DNA of 64,000 bases from CBDDCX01 sp965226925 (lineage in GTDB: Bacteria; Gemmatimonadota; Gemmatimonadetes; Longimicrobiales; Gaopeijiaceae). Made by a program: the position numbers and the translations under genes. The notes beneath the pieces are model-generated. The model was not told the origin of the DNA. It made no database searches and saw only the letters and a list, made by a program, of their open reading frames with translations. This document shows, piece after piece, positions 52,585-60,767 of the stretch (within the stretch, counting starts at the first letter, position 1; every line of letters starts with the position of its first letter). The stretch spans positions 62,001-126,000 of the forward strand of contig CBDDEN010000008.1 of NCBI GenBank assembly GCA_965226925.1, given 5' to 3'.

Positions 52585-54054
52585 TCAGTACCGCGGGAGA
52601 CTGGGGTCGACCTCCTCCGCCCACGCCAAGATACCGCCGTCGAGGTTCCACAGCTTCCTGAACCCTGCGGCTTGTAGGCTGCGGAGTGCCTGGGCGCTCC
52701 GTGCTCCCGACCTGCAGTGGAGCACGATCCGCCGGGCGCTATCGAGCTCGGCCAAACGCCGCGGCAGCTCGTCGAGGGGAATCAAACGAGCACCGAGCTC
52801 GCCGAGGTTCGCGATGTCCCATTCGTGCGGCTCCCGGACGTCGATGAGCGTGATGTCGTCGCCCGCCTCCAGCCAGCCCTTGAGCTCCGTGGCGCTCACC
52901 TGCGGCACACCCGCTCGATCGACGGAGGAATCATCGTCGTCGGGCCCGATGCCGCAGAACTGCTCGTAGTCGATGAGTTCCGTCTGAGTGGGCTGGTCGC
53001 TGCACACCGGGCAGCTCGGGTTCTTCCTGAGTTTGAGCTCCCGCCACGACAGGGTCAGCCCGTCGAAGATCACGAGTCGTCCGACGAGCGTATCACCCTG
53101 TCCAAGGATGAGCTTGATCGTCTCGAGCGCCTGCAGTGATCCGATGATCCCCGGGAGGACCCCGAGCACGCCGCCCTCCGCACAGCTGGGAACCAGCCCC
53201 GGCGGCGGCGGCTCCCGAAACAGGCAGCGATAGCATGGACCAACGGCCCCGTGGAAGACCGAGACCTGACCCTCGAAGCGGAAGATCGATCCATAGACGT
53301 TGGGCTTCCCCAGAAGAACGCAACCGTCGTTGACGAGGTAGCGAGTCGGGAAGTTATCCGTCCCGTCGACCACGATGTCGTACTCACGAAGCACGTCCAA
53401 AGCGTTCTCACTGGTCAGACGCAATTCATGGGTTTCGATGGCTACGTGAGGGTTGACCTCGTGCAGCCGCTCCCTCGCGGAGTCGACCTTCGGTCTTCCC
53501 ACGTCGTGGGTCCCGTGGAGAAGTTGGCGCTGCAGGTTCGTCTCATCGACCACGTCGAAGTCCACGAGACCCAGGGTCCCTACACCCGCGGCCGCCAGGT
53601 AGAGGCCGAGCGGTGAGCCCAGGCCTCCCGTGCCCACCAAGAGGACGCGTGCGGCTTTCAGCTTGCGCTGCCCGGCCATGGCCACTTCGGGCATAATGAG
53701 GTGGCGGCTGTAGCGGAGGATCTCCTCCTGCGAGAGCTCGGTCTCGGACGCGATGGAGTGCGCCGCGGGAGAGGGTGCCGTCCCTCCAGCGATGCTCGGG
53801 ACGATGGTGATCGAGTCCCCCTGAGCGATCGGTGCGTTCGCGCCGTCCAGATGGCGCACGTCCTCGTCGTTGAGGTAGACGCTCACGAAGTTCCTCAACA
53901 CACCCTCCTCGGTGTAGAGGTGGCGCCCGAGATCCGGATGACGCTCGACCAGGCCCTGTAGTGCCTCCCCGACGGTCGCACCATCGAGCTCGGCCTCACG
54001 TGCGCCGGCGGTGTACCTGCGAAGGGCCGTCGGAATATGGACCGTAACGCTCAT
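52585..54054 (-). CDS. Fusion of sulfur-carrier protein (CysO/MoaD-like), E1-like adenylyltransferase (MoeB/ThiF) and rhodanese
   Basis: 489 residues. Residues 1-95 are a ubiquitin-fold carrier (MSVTVHIPTALRRYTAGARE...ITIVPSIAGG) whose Gly90-Gly91 is internal, followed by a TAPSP linker. Residues ~108-355 are the E1 domain: RYSRHLIMPEVAMAGQRKLK, VLLVGTGGLGSPLGLYLAAA, DFDVVDETNLQRQLLHGTHD, DGTDNFPTRYLVNDGCVL, with zinc Cys pairs CYRC and CPVC. Residues ~390-485 are a rhodanese with active Cys in VLHCRSGARSAQALRSLQAA. The order matches separate cysO and moeZ functions in actinobacteria, here in one chain. ATGA overlap with the JAMM gene upstream and close linkage to cysM point to thiocarboxylate-dependent cysteine synthesis. 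Confidence 0.9.
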   Translation of the reverse strand: MSVTVHIPTALRRYTAGAREAELDGATVGEALQGLVERHPDLGRHLYTEEGVLRNFVSVYLNDEDVRHLDGANAPIAQGDSITIVPSIAGGTAPSPAAHSIASETELSQEEILRYSRHLIMPEVAMAGQRKLKAARVLLVGTGGLGSPLGLYLAAAGVGTLGLVDFDVVDETNLQRQLLHGTHDVGRPKVDSARERLHEVNPHVAIETHELRLTSENALDVLREYDIVVDGTDNFPTRYLVNDGCVLLGKPNVYGSIFRFEGQVSVFHGAVGPCYRCLFREPPPPGLVPSCAEGGVLGVLPGIIGSLQALETIKLILGQGDTLVGRLVIFDGLTLSWRELKLRKNPSCPVCSDQPTQTELIDYEQFCGIGPDDDDSSVDRAGVPQVSATELKGWLEAGDDITLIDVREPHEWDIANLGELGARLIPLDELPRRLAELDSARRIVLHCRSGARSAQALRSLQAAGFRKLWNLDGGILAWAEEVDPSLPRY

Positions 54055-54482
54055 GTCTCCTCTCCGTCGAGTGTCTCTTGGTGGAACGTGCTACGGTCGT
54101 CCGCCAGGCGCCACGCTGTCGGCGTCCCCGGCGTCCCATTCCAGACCGGCACGATGAGGTAGCTGTACCATAGCCAGGCGGCCTCTCGATCGAAGTCCGA
54201 GGGCTCCCCGGGATGGTCGGGGTGTGAATGGTAGAAGCCCACGGCCTCGAGCCCGGCGCGGGTCGCCTCGATCTCGATGTCTCGTACGTTCTCCGCAGAA
54301 ATGAGGTAGCGGCGCTCCCGCTGATCACCGTTCGTGTTCTCGGCCGGAACCACCTTCACCGCCTCCCTGAATCCCTCCGATGCCGGCGGGCCGAGAAGGG
54401 CGCCACAGCACTCTTCCGGATACTTGGCCTGCGCATCCGACCGGATGATGGCCGTCAGCTCCGCAGAGATCTGCAGCGTCAT
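54051..54482 (-). CDS. mec: JAMM/M67-family metallopeptidase (Mec-like)
   Basis: 143 residues. Starts in an ATGA overlap with cysM and ends in an ATGA overlap with the carrier fusion. Motifs: catalytic Glu in KYPEECCGALLGPP and zinc site GFYHSHPDHPGEPSDFDREA (HxHx10D). In actinobacteria Mec releases cysteine from the CysO-cysteine adduct. Here a second role is possible: cutting after the internal Gly-Gly of the fusion to free the carrier, as JAMM proteins do for other prokaryotic ubiquitin-like precursors. Confidence 0.9.
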   Translation of the reverse strand: MTLQISAELTAIIRSDAQAKYPEECCGALLGPPASEGFREAVKVVPAENTNGDQRERRYLISAENVRDIEIEATRAGLEAVGFYHSHPDHPGEPSDFDREAAWLWYSYLIVPVWNGTPGTPTAWRLADDRSTFHQETLDGEET

Positions 54483-55429
54483 CGGTCGTTCCACCACGGC
54501 GCGCTCAAGTATCGCTCCCCACCGTCGGGGAGAAGCGTGACCACCACAGCGTGGTCCGGAAGGCCGGCGGCGACCGTCAGAGCCGCCGAGACGTTGGCGC
54601 CCCCCGACACCCCCGCCAGGAGGCCTTCCTCCCTCGCGAGGCGCAATGCCATGTCCTGGGCGTCCTCCGTGGTCACCCACAGCGTCTCGTCGGCCAGATC
54701 AGGATCGTAGATGCCCGGTACGATGGCCGACTCCAGATGTTTTGCACCCTCGATCCCGTGGAAGGGAGAGGAGGGCTGGACGGCGATGACGCGGACTTGC
54801 GGATCGAGCTCCCTGAGCCTCCGGGCCGTGCCCACGAAGCTCCCGGTGGTGCCCAGTATCACCACCCAGTGCGTCACGGCGCCGCCAGTCTGCTCCCAGA
54901 CCTCCAGGCCTGTGGTCCGGTAGTGAGCTCGCCAATTCTCCGGATTGTTGTACTGATCGGCGTAGAAGTACCGGTCCGGATCGGCGGCGACCCGGCGGGC
55001 CGCTTCCCGGATGGCCCCGTCCGAGCCCTCCGCCGCATCGGTCTCCACCACCTCCGCGCCGTACCGCCTCATCACCGCCTTCCGCTCCGGGCTGGCATTG
55101 GCGGGAAGGCAGATCTCGCATCGGTAGCCGCGCGCGGCGCAGAACATGGCGTAGGCGATCCCGGTGTTTCCGGAGCTGGCGTCCAAGAGCGTCTTCTCGA
55201 CATGGAGTCGCCCGTCCGCCTCCGCCGCTCGAATGATGGCACGGGCCGCCCGGTCTTTGACGCTCCCGCCCGGGTTTCTGCTCTCGAGCTTGACCCAGAC
55301 GGCTGCGCCCTCGCCCGAGCCGAGACGACGGAGCGGAACCAGGGGCGTCTGGCCCACGACGTCGTCGAGAGCTGCGCGGCTCGCGGACGCTCGCTCAGTT
55401 CTCGGAACCCGCTCCGCCTGTGGCTTCAC
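54479..55429 (-). CDS. cysM: Cysteine synthase (CysM-type, CysO-dependent)
   Basis: 316 residues from GTG 55429, chosen because an intrinsic terminator lies at 55455-55499, within what would otherwise be coding sequence. PLP fold-type II: DDVVGQTPLVPLRRLGSGEG, LESRNPGGSVKDRAARAIIR (PLP Lys), LLDASSGNTGIAYAMFCAAR, ADQYNNPENWRAHYRTTGLE, VVILGTTGSFVGTARRLREL and GLLAGVSGGANVSAALTVAA. The ADQYxNPxNWxAH region and neighbouring mec/carrier genes are those of the CysM that uses O-phosphoserine and thiocarboxylated CysO. Confidence 0.92.
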   Translation of the reverse strand: MKPQAERVPRTERASASRAALDDVVGQTPLVPLRRLGSGEGAAVWVKLESRNPGGSVKDRAARAIIRAAEADGRLHVEKTLLDASSGNTGIAYAMFCAARGYRCEICLPANASPERKAVMRRYGAEVVETDAAEGSDGAIREAARRVAADPDRYFYADQYNNPENWRAHYRTTGLEVWEQTGGAVTHWVVILGTTGSFVGTARRLRELDPQVRVIAVQPSSPFHGIEGAKHLESAIVPGIYDPDLADETLWVTTEDAQDMALRLAREEGLLAGVSGGANVSAALTVAAGLPDHAVVVTLLPDGGERYLSAPWWNDR

Positions 55430-55454
55430 GCTTGAACCCAATCGACCCTCCGGA

Positions 55455-55499
55455 CAAAAAGAAGAGTGGCTGCGACCTCCGGGGCCGCGGCCACTCCTT
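55455..55499 (-). terminator. Intrinsic terminator / attenuator of the cysM operon
   Basis: On the minus strand, GAGTGGC pairs with GCCACTC, then after a C-A mismatch GCGGCC pairs with GGTCGC around loop CCGGA, followed by TTCTTTTT. It lies 23 nt after the stop of the cysteine-rich leader peptide and 25 nt before cysM. Confidence 0.85.
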
Positions 55500-55521
55500 G
55501 AGAGCGTGCGGAACCGACTCC

Positions 55522-55626
55522 TCAGGAGTGCGGTCCCGGACCTCGGCACCCTGGAGGCGCGATGGCCTCGCGGCGGCGACAAACGCAGCAAGAGAGCGCG
55601 CAGCCGTAACAGGGAGCGAAGGTCAT
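55522..55626 (-). CDS. Cysteine-rich leader peptide of the cysM-mec-carrier operon
   Basis: 34 codons: MTFAPCYGCALSCCVC then RRREAIAPPGCRGPGPHS and stop. Six Cys, five of them within eleven residues. It is followed by an ACTCC/GGAGT hairpin at its stop codon and by the terminator at 55455-55499. This is the second cysteine leader in the window, unrelated in sequence to that of the cysH operon. Same attenuation logic inferred. Confidence 0.75.
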   Translation of the reverse strand: MTFAPCYGCALSCCVCRRREAIAPPGCRGPGPHS

Positions 55627-55701
55627 TATGATGCCCTTATGTGAATGTTTTCCTCTGGCAACCACCGTTCAACCCCGAAGACCCCGAGTGGTTTCGTGGT
55701 T

Positions 55702-55860
55702 TCACAACTCCTGGCCGAGGCCCGTCCCCTCCATGGCTCCCTCCGTCAGACGCGCCAGGAGTTGGTTCAACCTCAACTCCAACGATGCAGCGCGTTCCTG
55801 AGCCTCAGCCACCGTGATCTGGAGCGGCCCCAAGTAGATGGCAGGTGGAGTAGAACTCAC
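55702..55860 (-). CDS. Possible small helical protein
   Basis: 52 codons from GTG 55860: SSTPPAIYLGPLQITVAEAQ, ERAASLELRLNQLLARLTEG then AMEGTGLGQEL and stop. The heptad-like Leu/Ala pattern looks coding rather than random, but there is no clear ribosome site and no family. It could also be the end of a decayed gene. Upstream of the cysM leader in the same direction. Confidence 0.35.
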   Translation of the reverse strand: MSSTPPAIYLGPLQITVAEAQERAASLELRLNQLLARLTEGAMEGTGLGQEL

Positions 55861-55969
55861 CAAAGAGCGCGAGGAGCGCACCGATATAATGGCGGGCCTC
55901 GTGGTCCGTGCGGCCGCTCGGGAGTGTCGCTCGCGGCTCCCACCCTGGCATCGGTATCGCCACCGACTT

Positions 55970-56629
55970 CCGCAACAAAGAAGGGCACTCTCTTGGAATT
56001 CAGGCTACCACCGCGCCGCCCAATTTGGTGATCGCAAGCAAAGCGCGCGACCTCGATGCCCATCCTGCCGGATGCGATCGTTCGAAAGGAAGCTTGCCGA
56101 AACGCTCTTCGGAGATGCGTATCGTGACTATACGTACGACAGCCAGGCCTGCCGAGCCATGTTCCCGCCACCGAACTCCACTCACCGGCCGGGATGCCCC
56201 CCACGTCCTGGCGTACACGCGTCAGTCTCGATCAGGGCCGCCCCTTCGGCCCACCCCAGCAACGTGTGGGCCCGTTTGCCGCCGGCGCGGTCCCACCCTG
56301 ACGCCGCTCCATCCGCTGGTCCAGAACCACCTCGAGACGTTCCTCGCAGAGGCCGCAGAGGCGGACCCCATGGGCGGCGGCGTGCCCGCATGGGTCGAGC
56401 GTGACTTCCGGGCCTATCTGCGGTGCGGCATTCTCGCTCACGGATTCGGACGAGCCCGGTGTGCCGGTTGTGGCTACGACTTCTTGGTCGCGTTCTCCTG
56501 CCGGAGCCGGGGAATATGTCCGTCGTGTAATGCGCGCCGTATGGTCGAGACTGCCGCCCATCTGGTGGACCATGTCCTGCCGCCGCTTCCGGTGCGCCAA
56601 TGGGTGCTGGCCGTTCCGAGGCGGCTCCG
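55970..56629 (+). mobile_element. IS91-family remnant E (left end and zinc domain)
   Basis: The longest left end: AAGAAGGG, CGCGCCGCCCAATTTGGTG, CTGCCGGATGCGATCG through GACAGCCAGGCCTGCCGAGC, then NHLETFLAEAAEADPMGGGV, RDFRAYLRCGILAHGFGRAR, CPSCNARRMVETAAHLVDHV and LPPLPVRQWVLAVPRRLR. It ends abruptly at GCGGCTCCG and continues in frame into the transglycosylase gene. Confidence 0.9.
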
Positions 56630-56681
56630 TAACGGGGCGCTGGTGCGGGCTCACACCCGTCCCCTCGGGGTATCACGGCCC

Positions 56682-57647
56682 GTGAAGCTTCTCCGCCGCC
56701 GCTGGTTCCGCCTCGTACTCCTGCCCGCGCTCGGGGTGCTCGCCGCGCTGATGCTGGTCTGGCTCGCCCTCCCTCGGCCGGGCGGCCTCGCCACCGAGAA
56801 CCCGCCCACGACCTCGTTCATGCGCTACCGCGTGGAGAAGGCCAGGGACACCGGCCAAACGCTCACCATCCACCAAGAATGGACGCCGCTCGAGAGCATG
56901 CCTCGGGACCTGGTCCGCGCCGTGCTCGTCTCCGAGGACGACCGCTTTCGCGAGCACCACGGCATCGACTGGAAGGCGCTCGCCACCGAGGTGGAGTGGA
57001 CCGGCGGGGACACCTTCTCCTGGGCGAGGCCGCGGGATTGGGTGGCGCTCCTGCGAGCCGGGGGCTATGCCCGGACGCATCGCGGCACGATCAAGGGGCG
57101 GAGCACGATCACGCAGCAGCTCGCCAAGAACCTTTACTTCACGCCCGAGCGCTCTCTGGTGCGCAAGGCGAAGGAGTTCGTCGTCACGCGGCGCCTCGAG
57201 CGCGACCTGAGCAAGGACCGGATCCTCGAGATCTACCTCAATACCGTCGAGATGGGGCCGGGACTCTTCGGCATGGGTGCCGCGGCGCGAGCCTACTTCG
57301 ACCGGCCCGTGCAGGGGGTAAATCGGGTGCAGGCGGCCTCGCTCGCGGCCACACTTCCCCAGCCGCTCACCTCGAATCCCACGCACCGTCCGGAACGGAT
57401 GGCGTGGCGGAGGGACCTGATCTTGCAGCGGCTCGCGGGGCGCGAAGTGGTCATTCCCAACGAGCCACCTCCGATGCCGATCACGCTTCCTCCCGGCGAC
57501 TCAGCGATCGTCGGCGACACGACCGCATGGATGATCGGCGGCGATACGGCTGCCCCGGTCATCGTCGAAGACCCGTCCGCCTCGGGCGATTCGACGGGCC
57601 TCGGAGTCCGGGTGGATACGGGTGGGGGGCGGGTCCCTGGGGGTTGA
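56682..57647 (+). CDS. mtgA: Monofunctional biosynthetic peptidoglycan transglycosylase
   Basis: 321 residues from GTG 56682. One membrane anchor (FRLVLLPALGVLAALMLVWL), then the GT51 domain: PRDLVRAVLVSEDDRFREHH with the catalytic Glu, GTIKGRSTITQQLAKNLYFT, PERSLVRKAKEFVVTRRLER, KDRILEIYLNTVEMGPGLFG and VQAASLAATLPQPLTSNP. It polymerises lipid II into glycan strands at the periplasmic face. A loose acidic tail of about 80 residues follows. The same frame stays open upstream through the IS91 remnant, so a chimeric longer product or IS-driven expression is possible. Native promoter sequence has been displaced. Confidence 0.9.
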   Translation: MKLLRRRWFRLVLLPALGVLAALMLVWLALPRPGGLATENPPTTSFMRYRVEKARDTGQTLTIHQEWTPLESMPRDLVRAVLVSEDDRFREHHGIDWKALATEVEWTGGDTFSWARPRDWVALLRAGGYARTHRGTIKGRSTITQQLAKNLYFTPERSLVRKAKEFVVTRRLERDLSKDRILEIYLNTVEMGPGLFGMGAAARAYFDRPVQGVNRVQAASLAATLPQPLTSNPTHRPERMAWRRDLILQRLAGREVVIPNEPPPMPITLPPGDSAIVGDTTAWMIGGDTAAPVIVEDPSASGDSTGLGVRVDTGGGRVPGG

Positions 57648-57711
57648 CGAGTCGCCCGGTTGACGGGCCCCAGGGCGCCTCCGCGAGCGGCGGGCTCAAC
57701 CCTGGTCCGCC

Positions 57712-57846
57712 GCGTACGTTCTCTACCTGAACGAGATCATTCCCGAAGATGCCGTCATGAACGCCGAGACAATCCCGGCCGTGGTGATGCCGGCTCGGGA
57801 CCGCTTCGTGCCCGACGATCGGATGGGAGGAGCCGAGGTTTGCTGA
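57712..57846 (+). pseudogene. Unidentified coding fragment
   Basis: An open frame AYVLYLNEIIPEDAVMNAET then IPAVVMPARDRFVPDDRMGG, ending AEVC and a stop, looks like the end of a protein but has no start. Family not recognised. Confidence 0.25.
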
Positions 57847-58020
57847 CCCGAGGATCGCCTTCACGGCGGAGCGAGCGCAGAGGGCCACCACCCGGAAAGG
57901 GTCGGCTTTCGTTCGGAGCCGCCCCTTCCCCGCGCGCGCGCCGTCGCTAGATTCTCTGCACGCTCCGTCGACTGCGGCGACCGCCGACATTCGGGAGCGG
58001 CTTGTGCCGGATGGACTGCG
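57847..58020. other. Intergenic region without features
   Basis: High-GC spacer after the mtgA region; nothing recognised. Confidence 0.4.
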
Positions 58021-58041
58021 ATGCGGGGCAGAGGCTCCCGT

Positions 58042-58368
58042 ATGAGGTGGCTCGCTTTGACTGCCCTGCTCGGGATCGGCGGAGCCATGTCGCTACCCCT
58101 GGTTCTCTCCGGGACGCAGCGGTCTGCCATGTCCGGCTGCGACGGGGAAGTCCTTCCTTCATCGGGCGTGTCGACCACGGTCACGCCGTGCCTCGCTCCC
58201 GAGGGTGTGCCCTGTCACTCCGGCCCAAGGCCGCCTCTTTCGCCGCCCTCCCCACCGCCCCCATGCCCGGCGGAGGCGATCGACGGCTCCCTCACCCCAA
58301 CCCCCTCGCTCACGGCCCGCACGATCGGTCGGAACGCCACCCCCGCCACGGCACCACCTCTGGCCTAG
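58042..58368 (+). CDS. Possible small exported protein
   Basis: About 108 codons from ATG 58042. The start MRWLALTALLGIGGAMSLPL is signal-peptide-like, but the remainder (Pro/Ser/Thr-rich, PPLSPPSPPPPCPAEA) has no family and could be fortuitous. Low confidence. Confidence 0.3.
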   Translation: MRWLALTALLGIGGAMSLPLVLSGTQRSAMSGCDGEVLPSSGVSTTVTPCLAPEGVPCHSGPRPPLSPPSPPPPCPAEAIDGSLTPTPSLTARTIGRNATPATAPPLA

Positions 58369-58465
58369 CTCCCGGCGGGAACGACCCCGAGAGGTCTTAC
58401 CCCCGATGGCTCACGGGCACTCACAGAAGGCCCGGGCGCGTTCCCACACGTACGGAGTCAATTCC

Positions 58466-58657
58466 ATGGTCACTTGCGTCATGCTACTCAGCGCGGTCGT
58501 CCAGGCGCAGGCCGACGACGGCCTCTCCCTCGGCGAGCTCTTCCAGGAAGTCCCCACAGATCCGTCCTCGGTGTTCGTCATACTCCTCCTCCTCTCGTCC
58601 CTCGTGCTCGTGCTCTGGACCGGCCGGCCAAAGGGAGGTGGTGGAGGCGGCAAATGA
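58466..58657 (+). CDS. Small single-pass membrane protein with polyglycine tail
   Basis: 63 residues: MVTCVMLLSAVVQAQADDGL (signal-like), SLGELFQEVPTDPSSVFVIL, then a membrane helix (LLLLSSLVLVLWTG) and tail RPKGGGGGGK. A short periplasmic domain and one helix with a basic/glycine tail would suit a small envelope accessory subunit. Family not recognised. It runs toward the truncated TerC gene. Confidence 0.5.
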   Translation: MVTCVMLLSAVVQAQADDGLSLGELFQEVPTDPSSVFVILLLLSSLVLVLWTGRPKGGGGGGK

Positions 58658-58683
58658 GAATCCGCGGCTCCATATGAAAACCG

Positions 58684-59027
58684 TCGCTGGCGAGCGGGAC
58701 CTGGAAGTGTGCGAAGATCAACGCGATGACGAAGATGTTGTCCAGGCTCAGCGACTTCTCGAGAAGGTACGCCGTGAGGAACTCGAGGGCGACGGTGCGG
58801 CCGTAGATCCGTTCGGAGAACGCCAAGCCGATCCCGACCCAGTCGTTCTCGAAGAGCCAGAAGATGAGAACGTTGAAGGCAAGGGGGAGCGCGATCCAGA
58901 ACGCGCTCCACGCCGCGGCCTCGAAAACCGTGATCTCGTGGGGGCGGCGGTTGAACACGCCCAAGTCGAGGGCGAGGAGCGCGAGGATGAAAGCGATGAA
59001 CCCGCCCCATATGAGGGTTGGGATCAA
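58684..59027 (-). pseudogene. TerC/Alx-family membrane protein, C-terminus missing
   Basis: Reads MIPTLIWGGFIAFILALLAL then DLGVFNRRPHEITVFEAAAW, SAFWIALPLAFNVLIFWLFE and GRTVALEFLTAYLLEKSLSL followed by DNIFVIALIFAHFQVPL. This is the TerC hallmark (LD.GVF...H.....EA..W...W...A, F.TgYl.EkSLS.DNiFV). Similarity ends near 58700, after which the frame is random. About a third of the protein remains. Confidence 0.8.
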
Positions 59028-59207
59028 GAAGATGGAAGGAAGAGGTCGACGTGCACGGACTTCGAGCCCGCGACTGAATGCAACGCGCGTGATGGTGTGC
59101 CATTCACGCTAACAGCGACTACACCCCAGGGACTACCGGAACCCCGATCGGAACGTTAGACTCCGATTCGTTCGGAGGATATACCTCCGAATTGTCCTGG
59201 AGCCTTC

Positions 59208-60629
59208 ATGCTTGTCCGCACACTTCTCGCTCTCTGCCCAGACGGATTGGCCAAGCGGATCGAGGCCCTCCTCGACACGCGCCACGTCTCGGTCTTCCAG
59301 TCCCACGACCCCCACGAAGTCCGCCAACTCCTGGAACGGGGAGATATCGATCTCCTCCTGGTGGACGACACGATCACGGGTCCCGGTGTGGAAGGCTGGG
59401 TGGCGTCGGTGAGGTCACTCCCCGAGTCTCCCGACCTCGTGTTCTTGGCCGAGCGGGAGGACCCCAGCCGACGGGCGGTCCTCCTTTCCGCCGGGTGCCT
59501 CGCCGTGCTCAACCCTCGGCTCTCGGATCGGGAACTCCGCAGCACTCTGAAGGCGCTCGTCGGTCGCCTGATCACAGACGGGTCAGTGCGGCTGGCCGCC
59601 CAGCGGTTGGGGCGGGTCCACGGCTTCGAGGACCTGGTGTCGGCCAGCCCGGCCATGGATGAGGTTCTTGCCGTTGCTCGGCGGGTGGCGAGAGCGGACA
59701 GTTCGCTTCTGATCCTAGGCGAGACCGGTGTGGGCAAAGAGCGCCTGGCTCGCTCCCTCCACTACGAAAGTGCGAGGTCAGCCGCACCGTTCGTGCCAGT
59801 GAACTGCGGCGCCATCCCCGAGGGGCTCCTCGAAAGCGAACTCTTCGGTCACGAGCAGGGCGCCTTCACGGGAGCCGTGCGAGCTCACCGTGGACTGTTC
59901 GAGGTAGCGCACCGCGGCACCCTCTTTCTGGACGAGGTCGGGGAGCTGCCCCTGCACCTCCAGGTGAAGCTCCTGCGCGTGTTCGAGGACCGCCAGATTC
60001 GCCGCGTGGGCGGTGAGCGGGCGGAGAAGGTGGACGTGCGCATCATCGCCGCAACCAACCGGAACCTGGAGCAAGACGTAGGCTCCCGTCGCTTCCGTGC
60101 GGATCTGTTCTACCGCCTCGCGGTCGTCACCCTCACGGTCCCACCTCTGAGGGAGCGGCGTGAGGATATTCCGGCATTGGTGGACCGCTACCTGGCCTAC
60201 TTCCGACGAGAGATGGGAAAGCCCGTGCACGGGATAGATGCCGATGCCGTCGACGCCTTTCTGCGCCATCCTTGGCCCGGTAACGTCCGCGAGCTCATCA
60301 ACGTGTTGGAGCGCGCGATGCTCCTGAGTCAGGGACCCACGATTTCGCTGGCCGACCTGCCTCGGTCCATCTCGGGAGCACGGAAGCGGGGAGGAGTGGG
60401 CCACACGGACTCTCTCTTCCCTGGCCTGGCGGCCGACCTCTACGACCGCCCCATTCCGGAGGCTCGCCGCGCGGCCGTCGAGGCCTTCGAGGGCCGGTAT
60501 CTCACCCGTATCCTCGAAGAGACGGGAGGCCAGGTCGGCGAAACGGCGCGCCGGGCAGGCATTTCGGAGCGCTCCCTCTACGACCTGATGCGCAAGAACG
60601 GTCTTCGGAAAGAGGATTTCAAGGGCTGA
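59208..60629 (+). CDS. Sigma-54-dependent transcriptional activator with degenerate receiver domain
   Basis: 473 residues. Residues 1-120 have a receiver-like fold (DIDLLLVDDTITGPGVEGWV) but lack the conserved C-terminal Lys (LNPRLSDREL) and the N-terminal acidic pair, so phosphorylation is doubtful. Residues ~140-380 are the AAA+ core: Walker A LILGETGVGKERLARSLHYE, GAFTGA loop (EQGAFTGAVRAHRGLFEVAH) that contacts sigma-54, Walker B GTLFLDEVGELPLHLQVKLL, and FRADLFYRLAVVTLTVPPLR. The C-terminus has a Fis-type HTH (VGETARRAGISERSLYDLMR). A strong -24/-12 promoter lies about 140 bp downstream, before the envelope genes, which are the likely targets. Confidence 0.9.
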   Translation: MLVRTLLALCPDGLAKRIEALLDTRHVSVFQSHDPHEVRQLLERGDIDLLLVDDTITGPGVEGWVASVRSLPESPDLVFLAEREDPSRRAVLLSAGCLAVLNPRLSDRELRSTLKALVGRLITDGSVRLAAQRLGRVHGFEDLVSASPAMDEVLAVARRVARADSSLLILGETGVGKERLARSLHYESARSAAPFVPVNCGAIPEGLLESELFGHEQGAFTGAVRAHRGLFEVAHRGTLFLDEVGELPLHLQVKLLRVFEDRQIRRVGGERAEKVDVRIIAATNRNLEQDVGSRRFRADLFYRLAVVTLTVPPLRERREDIPALVDRYLAYFRREMGKPVHGIDADAVDAFLRHPWPGNVRELINVLERAMLLSQGPTISLADLPRSISGARKRGGVGHTDSLFPGLAADLYDRPIPEARRAAVEAFEGRYLTRILEETGGQVGETARRAGISERSLYDLMRKNGLRKEDFKG

Positions 60630-60713
60630 CCCGACCACGAATCGGAGTCACTACATCCGATTCTCAGCCCAAAGGGTCCCACCGCGGCCGATGCGGTCCC
60701 TCGCGGAACGGTC

Positions 60714-60733
60714 ACAACCTGTTGTTACACAAC
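60714..60733. promoter_or_regulatory. Candidate activator binding site (overlapping dyads)
   Basis: ACAAC-CT-GTTGT followed by overlapping GTTGT-TAC-ACAAC, 35-54 bp upstream of the -24 element. Short symmetric sites upstream of sigma-54 promoters are typical for enhancer-binding activators, though usual distances are somewhat larger. Confidence 0.4.
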
Positions 60734-60767
60734 GTATTCCGGACTCCGGATCTCCTCCGCCCCGCTC

